Shown here: positions 32,810 to 44,502 of the stretch, piece after piece | Layout of the letters: the number at the start of each line of letters is the position of its first letter | How positions within the stretch are numbered: position 1 is the stretch's first letter | Source: Copromyces sp. CBS 386.78 | Taxonomy: Eukaryota; Ascomycota; Sordariomycetes; Sordariales; Sordariaceae | Length of the DNA stretch: 64,000 bases | Reading direction: 5' to 3' | NCBI GenBank assembly: GCA_030685235.1 | Contig: MU839240.1 | Coordinates: 28,593-92,592 of the forward strand | Translations under genes and position numbers: made by a program | Notes under the pieces: generated by a model | What the model was told of the DNA's origin: nothing | The model's database searches: none | The model's input: only the letters and a program-made list of their open reading frames with translations

Positions 32810-35800
32810 TGTCAAATGGTGGTTGACGATGATAATGACAATATGCAGCGTATAAGAGGTGTGTTATAACGGTAGGTAGATAAGGTAAAGATAGGTAGGG
32901 TAGGAGGGGGGTGAAGTGGTTATGGTTGCCTGTGAGGCCTCTCCTCAATGCTACACTTTATCTTCAGCTTGCTTGGGATGGATCGATGATGAGATGAAGT
33001 ATGTGGCAAAAGTTGGTTGTAAGAGGAAAACAAAATAAGTCTGGGAAGAAAAGAGGATTTCCTTTCCCCTCCCTCTTGAAAAGGATGTAAGTAGGGGACA
33101 AGAACAACGATCCGGGGCATAGCCCTCCCTCCCTTTTTGATGACCAGATATGTGGTCGGAAGGAAGGGGGGGGATCACACCACGAGCCCTACCTGTGTGA
33201 ACCTGGGCCGTGTCCGGCGGTCCGTTGGCCGGGGTCCTGTCAGTCTGTGTTGGATTGGATCATCCTTTCCACAATTCCCGCGGACGCGGACGCGGGACTA
33301 GGAAGGGAAAGCCGCCGTCCATTCTGTGTGCTGTTTTGCTGATGTGGAATCACCAGAAACACTTGTTGAACATGGAAGCATGCTGGTATGTTTTTCGGGG
33401 CGCAAAAGCTACGCAGGTTTCCAGTAACTCCATAGCGTTGAGGTGCTGTCGACGATGGCCTAAAGTGCGCGCTGACGCATTTGCGATGGTGGGCAGATAT
33501 TGGATGGATGACCATTGGATTGCGACCCGAAATGGCTCTCCCACCCGCGGATTTATCGCTCGAGTTACTTTTTGTTTTCTGTTGCAACTTGAAGAGACGG
33601 TTTCGCCCAGATTGGCTTGGAAAACAGAACATGCGGTTCCCTGACACCTCTTCCCTGTCCGGTTCCTGCAGCGTCCATTGGATAGCTTGGTGCTGCATAA
33701 TACCACTGTAATACAACGCCACGTCGCCCTCTGAACTCTGAAAAGTAGGTAGAACCAAAGACGTTTTAGACTGGGCTTCTCTGTGAACTAAGAGGCCCGC
33801 CAACGAGCCCAGCCGGCGCGCTTCCTGGCATTGCGTTACAGGGGGTGGCTTTTAGTCTTGTTGGGCGGTGGACATTGATGACCGTCAACATCAACAAGGG
33901 AAGGGGACAAGAGCCGGTGATGCTCCACGCGCACTTGCGATGGACTTTGTCATCAGGACAACGCTTGTGGGGAGATGACGAGGGGGAAAAGAATGAGTGG
34001 AAAAGAGACAAGTGTTTGTTTTTCCTGTTTTTATGGAGACCGAATGATGAGAAGGAAATTGGAACACAACACGAAGTCGGCCAACATATCGTGACGGAAC
34101 TTGTCTCTTTATTTCCATGTCCACAAGCGAGACAGACCTCTTGTACCCGTGCAAGGGTGCCACCACAAATCCTACCCGTCCTCTCATCCCGTGTTGTTGG
34201 CCACCGGGAACTTGATATGTTGGCTATTTGGGACCGCATCACGGTCAGCAGCCAGTTCCCGGGAAACTAAAAGGGGCACGAGAGGGAAACCGGGGAAGCT
34301 TCAGGTGGACGATCCGGTGGTGCAAAATGCAGCTGAGATTACTGCTGATATGACGCAAACTAATGTCGATAATTCCGGCCGGGTAAGCGAAACATGACAT
34401 GCCAACAGGCAAGGCGAGCCGATTCGCGCTCCATTTTCTATCCGACGCAAATGCGATGCACCAACGTTGGACGTCAACGTCAGGGACCAGCTTTACCGTA
34501 TGTTTGTAAACATGGTCAGCCAGGGCCCAGGGGTGAGTGGTCAGTCCCGGATGGGGTACCGGGGACAGCATGTCAACAATGTGGATGGGCCTCGGTGCTC
34601 CACCAACGCAACGTCGTCGAGCTGCTAGTGCCAGCATGAAGCCACGGAAGCCCAACCTTTTGGACGACCTCGACCTGATCCGTTGTTGATCAGGATCATG
34701 GTGTGACCTGTCAAGGGAAGAAGAATACGAGGGGGATACACGTCTGTCGTTCCGCTGGTGTTCATCGGGACTGCCACCCACCCTTCCCCTTCCCACATGA
34801 TGTGTTCCCGATCTTGAGAGGTGGTATGCTGTTACCCACGAAAACAGTCCATCTCGCATCACATCAGATGCGCAACTGAGATTTTGATACTGCCGACCCG
34901 CGGCTCGGGCTGAAGGCAGAGAGGGTCGAAAGGGATCCACGTGGCTGGGTGACATGTCCCGGGGTCGACCGCCGACCTGGCACCAAGGGACTCGGACGAA
35001 GTCGAGCTGAGGACGTCCCCAGTGGCCCCCTGGATGGGGTTACTGCAGCAACATGCGGCTCATTGTCGTCTGGGCCCCCTGTCCTTTCAAGTAACCAATG
35101 AGATGAAAGGCCGGAGCTCTTCTTTTGACGACATGTCATGCCGGGTGAGTATGTCCGCCCGGAGCCACCAACTGCCGATGCGGTGTGTGGCCGGTTGCTC
35201 CCTTCTTGTACTGACCTATGTGCGTGATTCAATGCGAATTTGACTTGCCTAATGATCTTGACCAGAAGTTTTCTTTCTAGGCAGCGAACTACTGGTGGGT
35301 GGCTCGGTTTATGCTGGATGTCGAGGGGGAGGAATCCGGAGCAGGCAGGGTGAGTAAAACCGGGTATAGCGGGTGCTGTACGACTTTAGAATGCCTGCCT
35401 TGGAATTTTGCTGAATCTCTGATGGTTAGAGTTATCAGTCATGTAATTTGTTTTGCAGCAAGGGGTGGGAGAAGTCGACAACTGTCCAGCTTTGTCAACT
35501 AATGGTCAGAAAGGAGGGGGCCAGATCCTGTAAGATGGTTTTTGCCAAGGATCACGTCGGGTTAGGGTTGGGTATGTGGTGGTGATTTTCGCAACCGAAT
35601 GCATCATCATGTCGAACCAGTCAGGAGGTACCCTCTGGAGAATCCTCTGAAAGACGTCTTGGACCTTTTGCCTAATCATTACAATGCCAACCATGAAGAA
35701 GCACGCGATTTGGTCGAATTGGCATGATTTCGGGCCTGTGTAAAATCATGTCGCACCAGTCAGGACATTCGCACTGGTATCTGGACAAGTCGTAGTGAGG

Positions 35801-37094
35801 GCGTATTTGGGATGTCGGGAGTCGGTTTGTGAATGAGCTGACCCGCGAAGAGTACAAACTTGAGCTGTTCTCGATGGGCCGAAACATTGGAGGAGGGTGT
35901 TTCTGGGAGGCTGGCAAGAAAAGGCAAAGCATTGGCAAGACTGTAACAAGTGAGTGGTTGTCAGGGAGAAAATTTGTTTGAGAAAATTCTCCGCCTCACA
36001 GATGAAATTTGGAAAAGTAAAGCATTCAAAATTGTGGTGGGCTACAAAGAGCCCTATTCTAGGTGGAAGGAAGTGGAAGGAGGGCGGGGTTGGGTCGAGC
36101 ATGCCATATGCTTATGCGAATGTACGGCCATCGTCCCTTCCTTAAAAACTCATAAACTTATTTATCATCATGGCAATCATCGGCTCAAGGCTCAGAAAGT
36201 CGAAACGAGGTCAGTTGACTGAAGTTGAGATCCACTGTCCCATCTTCCCTTATCTTCTTAGTTCATCTCTGTTGTCTGGCGTACCTGGCGTTCCTGACTC
36301 CGGGGCCCTGGAATCCCTGCGCACATCAGCGGCATGAGAGGCCGCTACCGTCTTCTCGTTACGGTATGGATTTCCTTGTCATCTCAAGTGAAAAGAAATG
36401 AACTTTATGCCGAACAATCGGAAATATAAAGTCCAACAAGTGCCACGGCGTTGGAGGTGTGATTGTCAGCCACTCAGCGCGCGGGAGATAAGGTGCCGGA
36501 ACTCTCGGCGACATCGGTCTACGGTGTGGTCAGCGGTGCACGACAGCGCCCATGGTGGTCTCGTCTCTTCCCGTCGGTGCACAAGCTGAGGTGAGGATTT
36601 AGGTTGCGCCTGGCAGGAATCGCGCCAAAAAGCCGCAGGTTGTGCGCCAAAATGAATATCACGTGTCTGTGGTTGCGCCAAAGTTGGCAGTACGGTTCCT
36701 TCTCAATTCGGAGATCTGGAGTAGCAGTAATTCAAAACAATGATGAACAAGAAGAAATGGAAAGAACGTTGAAAGACTTTTTCTATCCATCCAGGGGCAG
36801 TTGGAAAAAGAGGAAAGAGCGCCGAAAACTGCATCGGTCAGCAGCAAACCCACTACGCGGCCCGTCAGCGCCCTAGTTCTAGGTACTCATCCCCCGCCGC
36901 CCCGCCGTCCCAGCCATCGGGCAGCAGATCTGCTAGCGCACGCCGAGTCCCGAGTGGCCCGTCAGGCCCCCCGTTGAATTTCGAACTTGAAACCTTTTCA
37001 TCCCAACTTTCCTCTTCTCTCTTCTTACCTCATCCCGTCCTCACCTCCTTGAAGAGTTGTTGCATCGCCCAGCAACTCCAGGTCCTAGACTACA
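32810..37094. other. 4.3-kb region with no supported gene
   Basis: This is the spacer between the divergent C2H2-like (-) and DOMON-b561 (+) genes. Frames of 140-236 codons are open at 33210-33803 and 34245-34955, but on both strands at once and without domains. A short imperfect direct repeat (CATGTCGAACCAGTCAGGA and CATGTCGCACCAGTCAGGA) occurs at about 35609 and 35748. The last 150 bases are CT-rich promoter/leader for the gene at 37095. The size is exceptional for this window and may hold long leaders, regulatory sites or a non-coding RNA. Confidence 0.45.
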
Positions 37095-38714
37095 ATGGCG
37101 CGCCTCCCCTCCCTCATCGGGGCGCTGCTCCTCTCGGCCTCCCTCTTCACACAACCCCTCCTCGGCGCTTCTACTACGACTACAACTCCCACAACCACCG
37201 ATAACAAGGTACAATACTGCCAAACCAACATCTCCACCGGCGGCGCCGACTTCTGCCTCTCACTCGCCTCTCTCCCCAACATCACCACTTCCTCCCACGA
37301 CATCTACTTTCACCTGACAGTCTCTCGCTGGAACGCAAATGGATGGACAGCCATCGGCACAGGGCAGACCATGGCCGGAGCGCTGATGTTTGTCGTCTAC
37401 GGCGACCCTGTTAACGGTACCGAAAAGGAGCCCGTAGTCAGTGTCAGGACGGTAGAAGGACATCGCCAACCGCAGTGGATCGAAGATTTTGGGACCGTAG
37501 CTGAGAAGGGGTTTGATGTTCAGGTTCTGGCATCTAGTTGGAAAGAGGCCGGCACCGTGCCCGCTACTAAGGGCAACGTGAAAGTGAAGAGGCACGACGA
37601 CCACGACGAACATGCCATCATCCCCGCAGCTGGCACCAAGACTTACGTCGCCGACGTGTTGCTCGCCTGCTACTCCTGCTCTTTGTGGTCCTCCGGTCCC
37701 GGATCATGGCGGACTTCCATTTCCGCCAAAGATTCCTCCCAACCTTTCCTCTGGGCATGGAACGACCGCCAAGATTTCTCGGGCAACTTCACCCGGGATG
37801 CGCAGCTAAAGATGCATCGCCATCGTGGCTCGGAAACAGGCGGATACGGCTTTTTCTGGGCGGATATGACGCGCTCCGTCCTCTCTGCTTCCACTGACTA
37901 CGTGGGAATACCAACCACCTCCGACCTGCTCAAGATTTTATCCGTCGTCCCCAGCGCCAAAATGCTCAGCACCAGCGAGGAACCAATGTCCGCGAGCGGC
38001 TGGCTGGGCAAACTCACCAGCAACCCCCTTCCCAAAACCCACGCCTTTTTCATGACGATTGCTTTCCTCATCCTCTTCCCGCTCGGCGTTCTCCTCATCC
38101 GTAGCGGCGGCAATGCCTTCCAAAAGCATTGGATCGTCCAGGCCCTTGCATCCACTTTCACCCTTGCCGGCGCTGGTGTAGGTCTATACATGACCGGTCG
38201 TCGCGTGCCCTCGACCTTCCACCAGTGGTTTGGTCTCGCTATCACTTTGGCGCTGGTGGTCCAGGTGATTCTGGGATGGAGACACCACATGGATTTTCTA
38301 AGAATCCGCAAAAGGACGTGGATTTCTTATGGACACATCTGGCTTGGACGGTGGGCGGTTTTGGCGGGATGGGTTAATGTTATTTTAGGACTGTTGTTGT
38401 CGGGGCACAGTAGGGTCGATGTATGGGGGGTGGGCATCTTCGTGGGCATGGAGGCTGTGGTTGTTTGCTGGTGGGTTTGGAGGGCGGCGCAGAGGAAGGC
38501 GAGGACGGGTGGAAATGGGCAAGACGGAAAGGGGCAAACGGAGGATGGAGAGGCTGAAAGTTATGGGTTGATGGCGAGGAATGGAGGTGGAGGTGCGGGA
38601 GCGGACGGGGAGTATTTCAGGTTGAGTATGAGTGAGGACGATCTAAGTAGTAGTGAGGATGAGGAGGAGGGAAAGAGGAGGACGGGTGGTCTTGGGGGAG
38701 TGGCCGGTAAATAG
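37095..38714 (+). CDS. Secretory-pathway DOMON-cytochrome b561 protein (putative transmembrane oxidoreductase)
   Basis: A single exon encodes 539 aa. The first 25 residues are a signal peptide (LIGALLLSASLF ... LLGA). A DOMON/cellobiose-dehydrogenase-type heme domain covers about residues 38-215 (WTAIGTGQTMAGALMFVVYG, VYG-DP turn and the CYSC pair). After a linker come five membrane helices from about residue 320 (AFFMTIAFLILFPLGVLLI; WIVQALASTFTLAGAGVGLY; FGLAITLALVVQVILGW; LGRWAVLAGWVNVILGLLL; VGIFVGMEAVVVCWWVW), the b561 core. His residues at the helix starts (THAFF, KHWIV, FHQWF, YGHIW) fit the heme-ligand positions. The acidic, Ser-rich C terminus is probably cytosolic. Such proteins move electrons across membranes, for example for iron reduction or extracellular redox enzymes; the substrate is unknown. 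Confidence 0.92.
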   Translation: MARLPSLIGALLLSASLFTQPLLGASTTTTTPTTTDNKVQYCQTNISTGGADFCLSLASLPNITTSSHDIYFHLTVSRWNANGWTAIGTGQTMAGALMFVVYGDPVNGTEKEPVVSVRTVEGHRQPQWIEDFGTVAEKGFDVQVLASSWKEAGTVPATKGNVKVKRHDDHDEHAIIPAAGTKTYVADVLLACYSCSLWSSGPGSWRTSISAKDSSQPFLWAWNDRQDFSGNFTRDAQLKMHRHRGSETGGYGFFWADMTRSVLSASTDYVGIPTTSDLLKILSVVPSAKMLSTSEEPMSASGWLGKLTSNPLPKTHAFFMTIAFLILFPLGVLLIRSGGNAFQKHWIVQALASTFTLAGAGVGLYMTGRRVPSTFHQWFGLAITLALVVQVILGWRHHMDFLRIRKRTWISYGHIWLGRWAVLAGWVNVILGLLLSGHSRVDVWGVGIFVGMEAVVVCWWVWRAAQRKARTGGNGQDGKGQTEDGEAESYGLMARNGGGGAGADGEYFRLSMSEDDLSSSEDEEEGKRRTGGLGGVAGK

Positions 38715-39183
38715 GTAACGCTGTTGCGAGCCACCAAGATTTGAATTGGATATGATGTTAATGACTCCGGATAAATGCGTTCACTGGTACCGCACTACCG
38801 CTTGAATGGTTCAAGGCGCCGTGGTACACGAACACTGCAATGCAAAATCATCTCACAGGACCGCCTATTCTAGATGCGCACAATTACCGGAGCCAGTGAG
38901 GTTCCAGAAATCACCAAAACATGCACCATGTTCTGTTTGCCAGTCTCTAGAATAAGGCTTCCCCTCCCGCTGGATGTATGAGACGGAAGATCACCAACGG
39001 ACACGGACACGGGCGGATCACCACCAAGGTCACGTCATAGGTCTCCGAAGTAAACAAAACCGCGACAGCACCATCCTGCCCATCATCATCATCATCAATC
39101 ACGCAGTCTTCTTTCCGACCATTTCTTCAATCGATCAATTACTTATCATTCTTGCCACTTCACAACTAAAAAAACAAGACAAG
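38715..39183. other. Intergenic, nothing notable seen
   Basis: 3' flank of the DOMON-b561 gene and leader of the small gene at 39184. An ATC trinucleotide run lies at 39081-39096. Confidence 0.4.
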
Positions 39184-39517
39184 ATGCCCCAACTCCGCGA
39201 CCCCCTCGACACCCCCAAGAAAAACATGATAAGAGGGGGGCATCTTCGCAGCCGAATAGGTCGAAGAGGAAGAGGGCATTCCCTTCACCGACGCCGACAT
39301 CGCTGAGATCTTGGACTGCCACGCCGAGACAGACCGTTGATTATGTTCGTCACGACGATGAGGACCGGACTACGGCTGATGAACGAGCCGGTCGCGGCTT
39401 TCATGAAGTCAAAAAAAAGGTAGGTTGGAGTCAATTCGTCCATGCTGTCTGTCGTCCGAAAGGGAATCAAATCAAGGAGTGGGATGATATTCTAACGAAT
39501 ACATAGAACAGATGAGA
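39184..39517 (+). pseudogene. Small basic protein gene, apparently frameshifted in a G-run
   Basis: ATG 39184 starts MPQLRDPLDTPKKNMI, then the frame soon degrades. From the G6 run at 39235-39240 onward a different frame carries a long, protein-like, basic sequence (ASSQPNRSKRKRAFPSPTPT ... TVDYVRHDDEDRTTADERAG, then RGFHEVKKK) that has no ATG of its own. That second frame ends at a donor GTAGGT (39420). The following 89-nt intron has TTCTAACG as branch site and ends ACATAG at 39508; the next exon gives Asn-Arg-stop. Good splice signals in the second frame and the start codon in the first suggest one missing base in the G-run: a pseudogene, a sequencing error, or an unseen upstream exon. No family recognised. 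Confidence 0.35.
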
Positions 39518-39790
39518 CATGTCTAAAGTGCCCAACGTTGCGTTGCGAACGAAGGAGGCATATGATGCCGGAAGAGAAAACTTAAAATGCAGATGAGATG
39601 ATGGTGGTGACCTGCTGTCTGTCACCTCCATCAACACCCAACCAAGAACGACAGCGAGAAATCCGAATCGCACAAGGATGAAGACGAAGTGCAACAGCCG
39701 AAAACCCACCCCTCTCTAGAAAAATAAAAAGATCGACAAACCCAAAAAGACAACAAAAGCGAAATGCACAACGATGAAGGAGTGCGAAAC

Positions 39791-39827
<37 letters not shown>

Positions 39828-39918
39828 GAATGACTCGTTCGTCGGCGAAAGCATAAATAAAAACAGAAAACGAGCCAAAAAAAAAAAAAAAAAAAAGAGA
39901 AGGAACGACGGGAATTGA
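39518..39918. repeat. Spacer with (CAA)n and poly-A tracts
   Basis: A pure ACA/CAA array of about 12-13 units runs from 39790 to 39828. A run of about 18 A lies at 39877-39894; on the - strand it is a T-run about 24 bases past the tRNA-Lys 3' end and a likely Pol III terminator. No gene is supported. Confidence 0.75.
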
Positions 39919-40005
39919 GCCCGACGTGGGGGTCGAACCCACAACCTTGAGATTACGGAGGACCTCCTTAAGAGTCTCACGCTCTACCGATTGAGCTAGC
40001 CGGGC
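39919..40005 (-). tRNA. tRNA-Lys (CTT) with a 15-nt intron
   Basis: On the - strand the sequence begins GCCCGGCTAGCTCAATCGGT and ends CCCCCACGTCGGGC. The acceptor stem GCCCGGC/GTCGGGC, the anticodon stem TGAGA/TCTCA and the T arm GTGGGTTCGACCCCCAC are all intact. The loop CTCTTAA gives anticodon CTT. A 15-nt intron sits after position 37. Confidence 0.95.
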
Positions 40006-41282
40006 AAGCGGCTATCAATCATTCCTTATCCGGATTGTTGGAAGGACGTGTTGGTTGAGTCATTTATGTAGTCCCAGGCATCCATGCCCATGTGTTGTGT
40101 GTGTGGGAAAGCAATTTTTTTTTTTTTGGTGTGGTGGGCATAGCATGTTATCGAGATCGAGATTGATTTCGCGCCAGGACCAGGGGGGCTGCGGGGCTTG
40201 GCTTGGCTGTTCCTGACTACACTAGACTAGCGAGCGAAGAGGGTTAGGGTCGACTTACACACACCACGAGACTGGACCACGCCCTTGGTAACGAACGCTT
40301 ACCGAGGCAGGATGACTTGCATCAGACGCAATCGCAATCTGCCAAACATCATATGTCTCATCACGGCAATGGCAGGCTGAAAAGCTTCTCGACAAATACC
40401 AATGACATCAACATTTTTTCGATATCTCTCCCAGTCGAGCCAGTGAGCCGTTCGGTGCAAGCGCTTAAAGCCCTATATTACGCCTGCGCTAATCCCCAGT
40501 CCGCGAACCCTGTCTTTTGACTCTTTTCAGCGGTTAACCCTGCTCTCTCCCGTTGGTCAGTCCTTGTTGTAAATCCAGCCAATCCGCGCTCACAGACAGG
40601 GAGGTGTAAGTGCTAGCAGCCCATGGCAGGCCTCGGCAGCCCACCACCTTCAGGTACGGCAGCGAAGTCTTGGGCGAGGTAACACAGATGAATGGTCAAC
40701 GCTTGTTCCATTGAGGTTCCAGTGGGAAGAGGGGCCTTTTGGTTTTTGACCAATTTGATGGTCTTGAGAGTGGTGATTGGAGATTATGATATCCCCAAAT
40801 GTCCATCACCCCACGAACTTGTCGAACTTGTGGAACCAGTCATCCAGTTACGGTGTTGCCACTCGCGTGGTCCGGGTAGGCAGACTTTTTGATGGGGCAG
40901 CCGAGGGATTCAACAGGCCTTTTCAGGCCAACAGGTTCGATAAATGAAGTGATGAGCAAATCAAGAGAAAGGCAGCAATTTTGGTAAAGAGGAGAAATGC
41001 CGTGATAGGTTGCTCCAACAGTCTGGACTTCCAGCTTTCCATTTCTTCGACCGTCAACCAAAACTTGAGACATGCCCACCACGTTTCTTGTCCCCAGTCT
41101 GGCACGCGATGATCGTTCGCTGCTAGACTAGTCACTCCACCAGTTCTTTTTTCCCCTCTTTCTTCTTCCCATACCCATCTATCTTCCCAGGAACTCGGGA
41201 TTCAACGGCATCATACACTTGCATGCAGTGACGGCAAACCAAACAACAACGACAATGACTCGATAAACGACCAGTTGGCATC
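40006..41282. other. Intergenic, nothing notable seen
   Basis: Upstream flank of tRNA-Lys and promoter of the rhodopsin-domain gene. A T-run and a short GTGT run lie near 40095-40130. A lone TTAGGG at 40243 is not a telomere array. No gene supported. Confidence 0.45.
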
Positions 41283-42826
41283 ATGGAACAGCGCCAACTA
41301 GAAGTAGTCGTCGCCATTTGGTCCATGACCCTTCTCTCACTTTCCTTTATGTTCCTACGCCTCTATACTCGCATACGCATTGTCAAGTTCATCGGCACCG
41401 AAGACTACGTCTACGTCCTGACGGGACTCTTTCTCCTCTTATTCGCCATCTTCCTTCATGTCTCGGTCCACTATGGCATGGGGGCCAGTCTGTGGTCACT
41501 ATCACTCGATAACACGTCGAGATCAATCTTCTGGAGCTATGTCGCCAACACCTTTGCGATAACGGGCAACGCCATGGCCAAGTTGTCGATGGGATTCTTC
41601 TTGTTGAGGGTGGTGCAGCTGAGGGGACAAAAGATGGCGCTGTGGGTGCTTATCGTGGTGACGGCAGGGACGTCATTTGCGTTGGTGGTCATGCTATGGA
41701 ACCAGACGACACCGAGAAAGGCCAGCTGGGATCCGTTGAGAACGCCGGGTAAATGGCACATCAAGATCCAGCCGATGAGTGTTGGACTGGGGGTGTGGTC
41801 CAGCGTCTGTGATTTTATCTTTGCCATCTTTCCGTGGCTCTTCATTTGGTCTTTGAGGATGCCACGACGGGAGAAGATTATGCTGGCGAGTGGGATGAGC
41901 CTTGGCGTCATGTGAGTACTCGGTATACTCGGTCTTTTTGTGTTTTGCGGTACTGGTCAAGCTGACAGATGACAGAGCCGGTGCATGTGGCATCACGAGA
42001 ACCGTTGTGTTGTCGCATCTCAACATCTGGGATTACACTTGTAAGCCATCCCTGACTCTTGGCAGTTACTTACTTCACGTACTGACAAACCGTAGACAAC
42101 TTTGCCCCATACTTCATCTGGGCTGGTGCCGAAATAGCAGTAGCCATGGTGTGCCTGGGCATACCGACCTTGCGTCCGCTGTATCTCCGACGCCGTGGAC
42201 TGACAGAAGACCATGACGAGCTTCCACCAAACAGAAACAACCTCGAAATGCCAGACTTTACGATAGTCGAGCAACACAAACAAGAACAACAGCAAAATCA
42301 ACTAGGGGACCACAAACTTCCCACAACAAGTGGTTATTTGGGTGTACAGAAGGTGCAGTCTGGAAAAGGGTTTTATGGACCGCAGTGCCAAGGCCCGCAC
42401 AGCAAAGGTGAACGTAGTCCGAGCCCACCACCACCAGCATACGTCCGCGACTCGGCCTCATCGCACACCGTTCTCGACATGAACTCCTTGCGGGATGTTG
42501 AGACATTCCAGACGCCACTGAGCCCAGCCAGCATGCAGAAGAAGAGTAGAAGGAGAAGAAATGACAGTGTAGACGACATACTGGGGTTCTACGACGCGGA
42601 AAGAAGTCGAAGTCGAGGGACAGCTCATAGTCAAGGGACCAGGAGTACCATGTCGGCACACGAAAGCTCATCCACCACCCACATAACCGCCTTGAAGTCA
42701 CTGACTTCAACAACAATAAGCTCGACGGAGTGTAATGCTGCAAAGACGGCGGGAGCAATCATGGTGAAGAACGAGATATGGATCGGGGTGGAAAGAGACG
42801 AGGAGAACTGGCCTCTCCGGTGTTAA
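41283..42826 (+). CDS. Fungal rhodopsin-domain (Pth11-like/CFEM-less) membrane protein
   Basis: Exons 41283-41911, 41976-42040 and 42096-42826 (introns 64 and 55 nt, GT-AG, branch CTGAC) encode 474 aa. The N-terminal ~290 residues form seven membrane helices with the hallmarks of the fungal rhodopsin domain (PF20684): FLRLYTRIR after helix 1, the GTEDYVYV motif after it, HVSVHYGMG in the next loop, and GITRTVVL ... YFIWAGAEIAVAMVCLGIPTLRPL at the end. The remaining ~180 residues are a cytosolic Gln/Ser-rich tail with a basic KKSRRRRNDS cluster. There is no CFEM domain. Such proteins are abundant in filamentous fungi and some (Pth11) sense surfaces or signals; the ligand here is unknown. The short middle exon lies within a membrane-helix region and both junctions are confirmed by the family motifs. 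Confidence 0.9.
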
Positions 42827-44502
42827 GACTTTCTCTTCTTTTCTTCTTTGTCAAAGATAAAGTCTTAGTATTCTGTCCACACAGATATTAGCATTGAATG
42901 CAAGAAATCAACTTTAAGCAAACCACAACTCTGAATAACTTTCTTGGCTCGCCTGCGCCCAGAAGGCCTCGACCCCTTGGCTGAGCGGGTACTGTAGCCT
43001 TCCCCGGATCGCCGAACGTTGAAGCGAACTAACTCCACCGGTGTCTTGGGTAGCATCCACCTTGGACAAACCATGCTGGCGACTACATCTGAAGAGTCGG
43101 ATATCGTAGTGGCGAGCTATCATCGAGTGATGTTGGCTACAAGATAGACGAGAGTATTCTGCATTTCCCTTTGAGTATGGAGCAGCGTGGGGAGAGGGAG
43201 GGAGGGATGACTGGAGCTGACCCAAGCAGCAGAAATCCACACCTAGACTGTTCGTAAACTCAAGATGGTTGGGGGCATTATCTCCAACAGGCAATTGAAT
43301 CCTGAAGTAAGGCTGTTCAGGCTGTGCGTTCGCGTCGTACAACATGAGCAGCTATCCCTCCTTGGCTCTATTTGCCCGAGCACATCTTTCTTAGCAAGAC
43401 TTTCTGACGCCTGACGGATGGTCGTCAACTGTGGCGGTTCTTGGACCGGCGTGGTGGTGATCGCTGTTCAGCTTTGGATTTGCTAATGCATTCGGGGCGA
43501 CGATGGAGATCAATTTTGATGATGTTGAAGCGGGGAAACTGTCGTGGTTTTGTTGGATTGGTGGCCTCCTCCCGGTTGACATGAAGAGAAGACTGCGCAT
43601 TATCAATTGGACTTGGAATGTGCAGAGTTTTCAGCTCCCGTACCTCCTTCCTTGTCGTGATCTGATTGAACAAGTGGAAGTTTCGGACAGCACTGCAGTT
43701 CCTTTGTGGGGGTTGACTGCATTGCTAGTCTAGACTTAGGTAGGTCTTTCCTTCCTTTAGTCCCCGCACTTCGCTGCCGCCGGCACCGGATTGATACCTC
43801 TCGCTAAGATCAGGCTCCAAGGACTTTCACACCACCATCATCACCACCAGTTTTCAATGTCTTCACCTACCCACCAATTCAACATGGCGATCCAATTGAC
43901 AAGATTTTTGGTCATGGCGATGAGGCAATCCCTTCGCGCCTCGGACATGCATCCCATTTCGAAACTTGCCCCCCCTCAGCACAAGCACAACACAGGATGG
44001 CACCAGGCTTTGTGCCGCTTTCCCAGGTAACATCCGCAACACCATCCCCGCCGTCAGCCAACATTCAGCTGTCCCATATCAAGTCTAGCTCGCCCATTCT
44101 TCGTTTTGGTTGAGTGGCTGTGTCTTTTCGGACGACCTCATGGTGTCTCAACACCACGCCAATCCGCCATGACATCCCGTCAACCTTTCGTGTCTTCACT
44201 TGTCGTCTCTCGCCGGCTTGCAGTGGCCATCCAATGCCTGGCCGTGATGGGTCGATCGCGGCCTCTCTCGGCCTCTTCTCCCCTCGCACCAGTTCACCCT
44301 ACCCGCTCCTTACAACACCCATCTCATTTCCCGGGACACAGTTCATGTCAGGACGGAAACCATCACACTTTGGATGTAGCCGCAGGGCTCCCATTGTCTC
44401 ACACACTACATTATGGACAAGGGTCTTGTCTGTGGTTGTGCAGAGCCTCTTCACTTACTGCACTGATTGACAAATCTCCCTCTTCCTCCTTGGATGCTCT
44501 TA
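42827..44502. other. Intergenic, no supported gene
   Basis: Several frames of 70-140 codons are open (for example 43503-43733 on + starting MEINFDDVEAGKLSWF, and 42914-43345 on -), but none has a domain or splice support. They could be gene relics. The region ends at the left target-site duplication of the MITE-like element. Confidence 0.4.

Noticed and set aside
33210..33803. Overlapping frames of 144 (+) and 187 (-) codons
   Set aside because: Open on both strands at once with no domains; GC-rich chance frames are the simpler explanation.
34245..34955. 236-codon - strand frame
   Set aside because: Long, but Arg/Ser/His/Pro-rich with no recognisable fold, motif or splice support.
40230..40260. 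TTAGGG telomere-like hexamer
   Set aside because: One copy only; not an array.
42914..43345. 143-codon - strand frame beginning MLYDANAQPEQPYFR
   Set aside because: The first 30 residues look plausible, the rest does not; no clear donor site. At best a relic.
43503..43733. 76-codon + strand frame beginning MEINFDDVEAGKLSWF
   Set aside because: Protein-like but isolated, with no domain or intron evidence; left as a possible relic.
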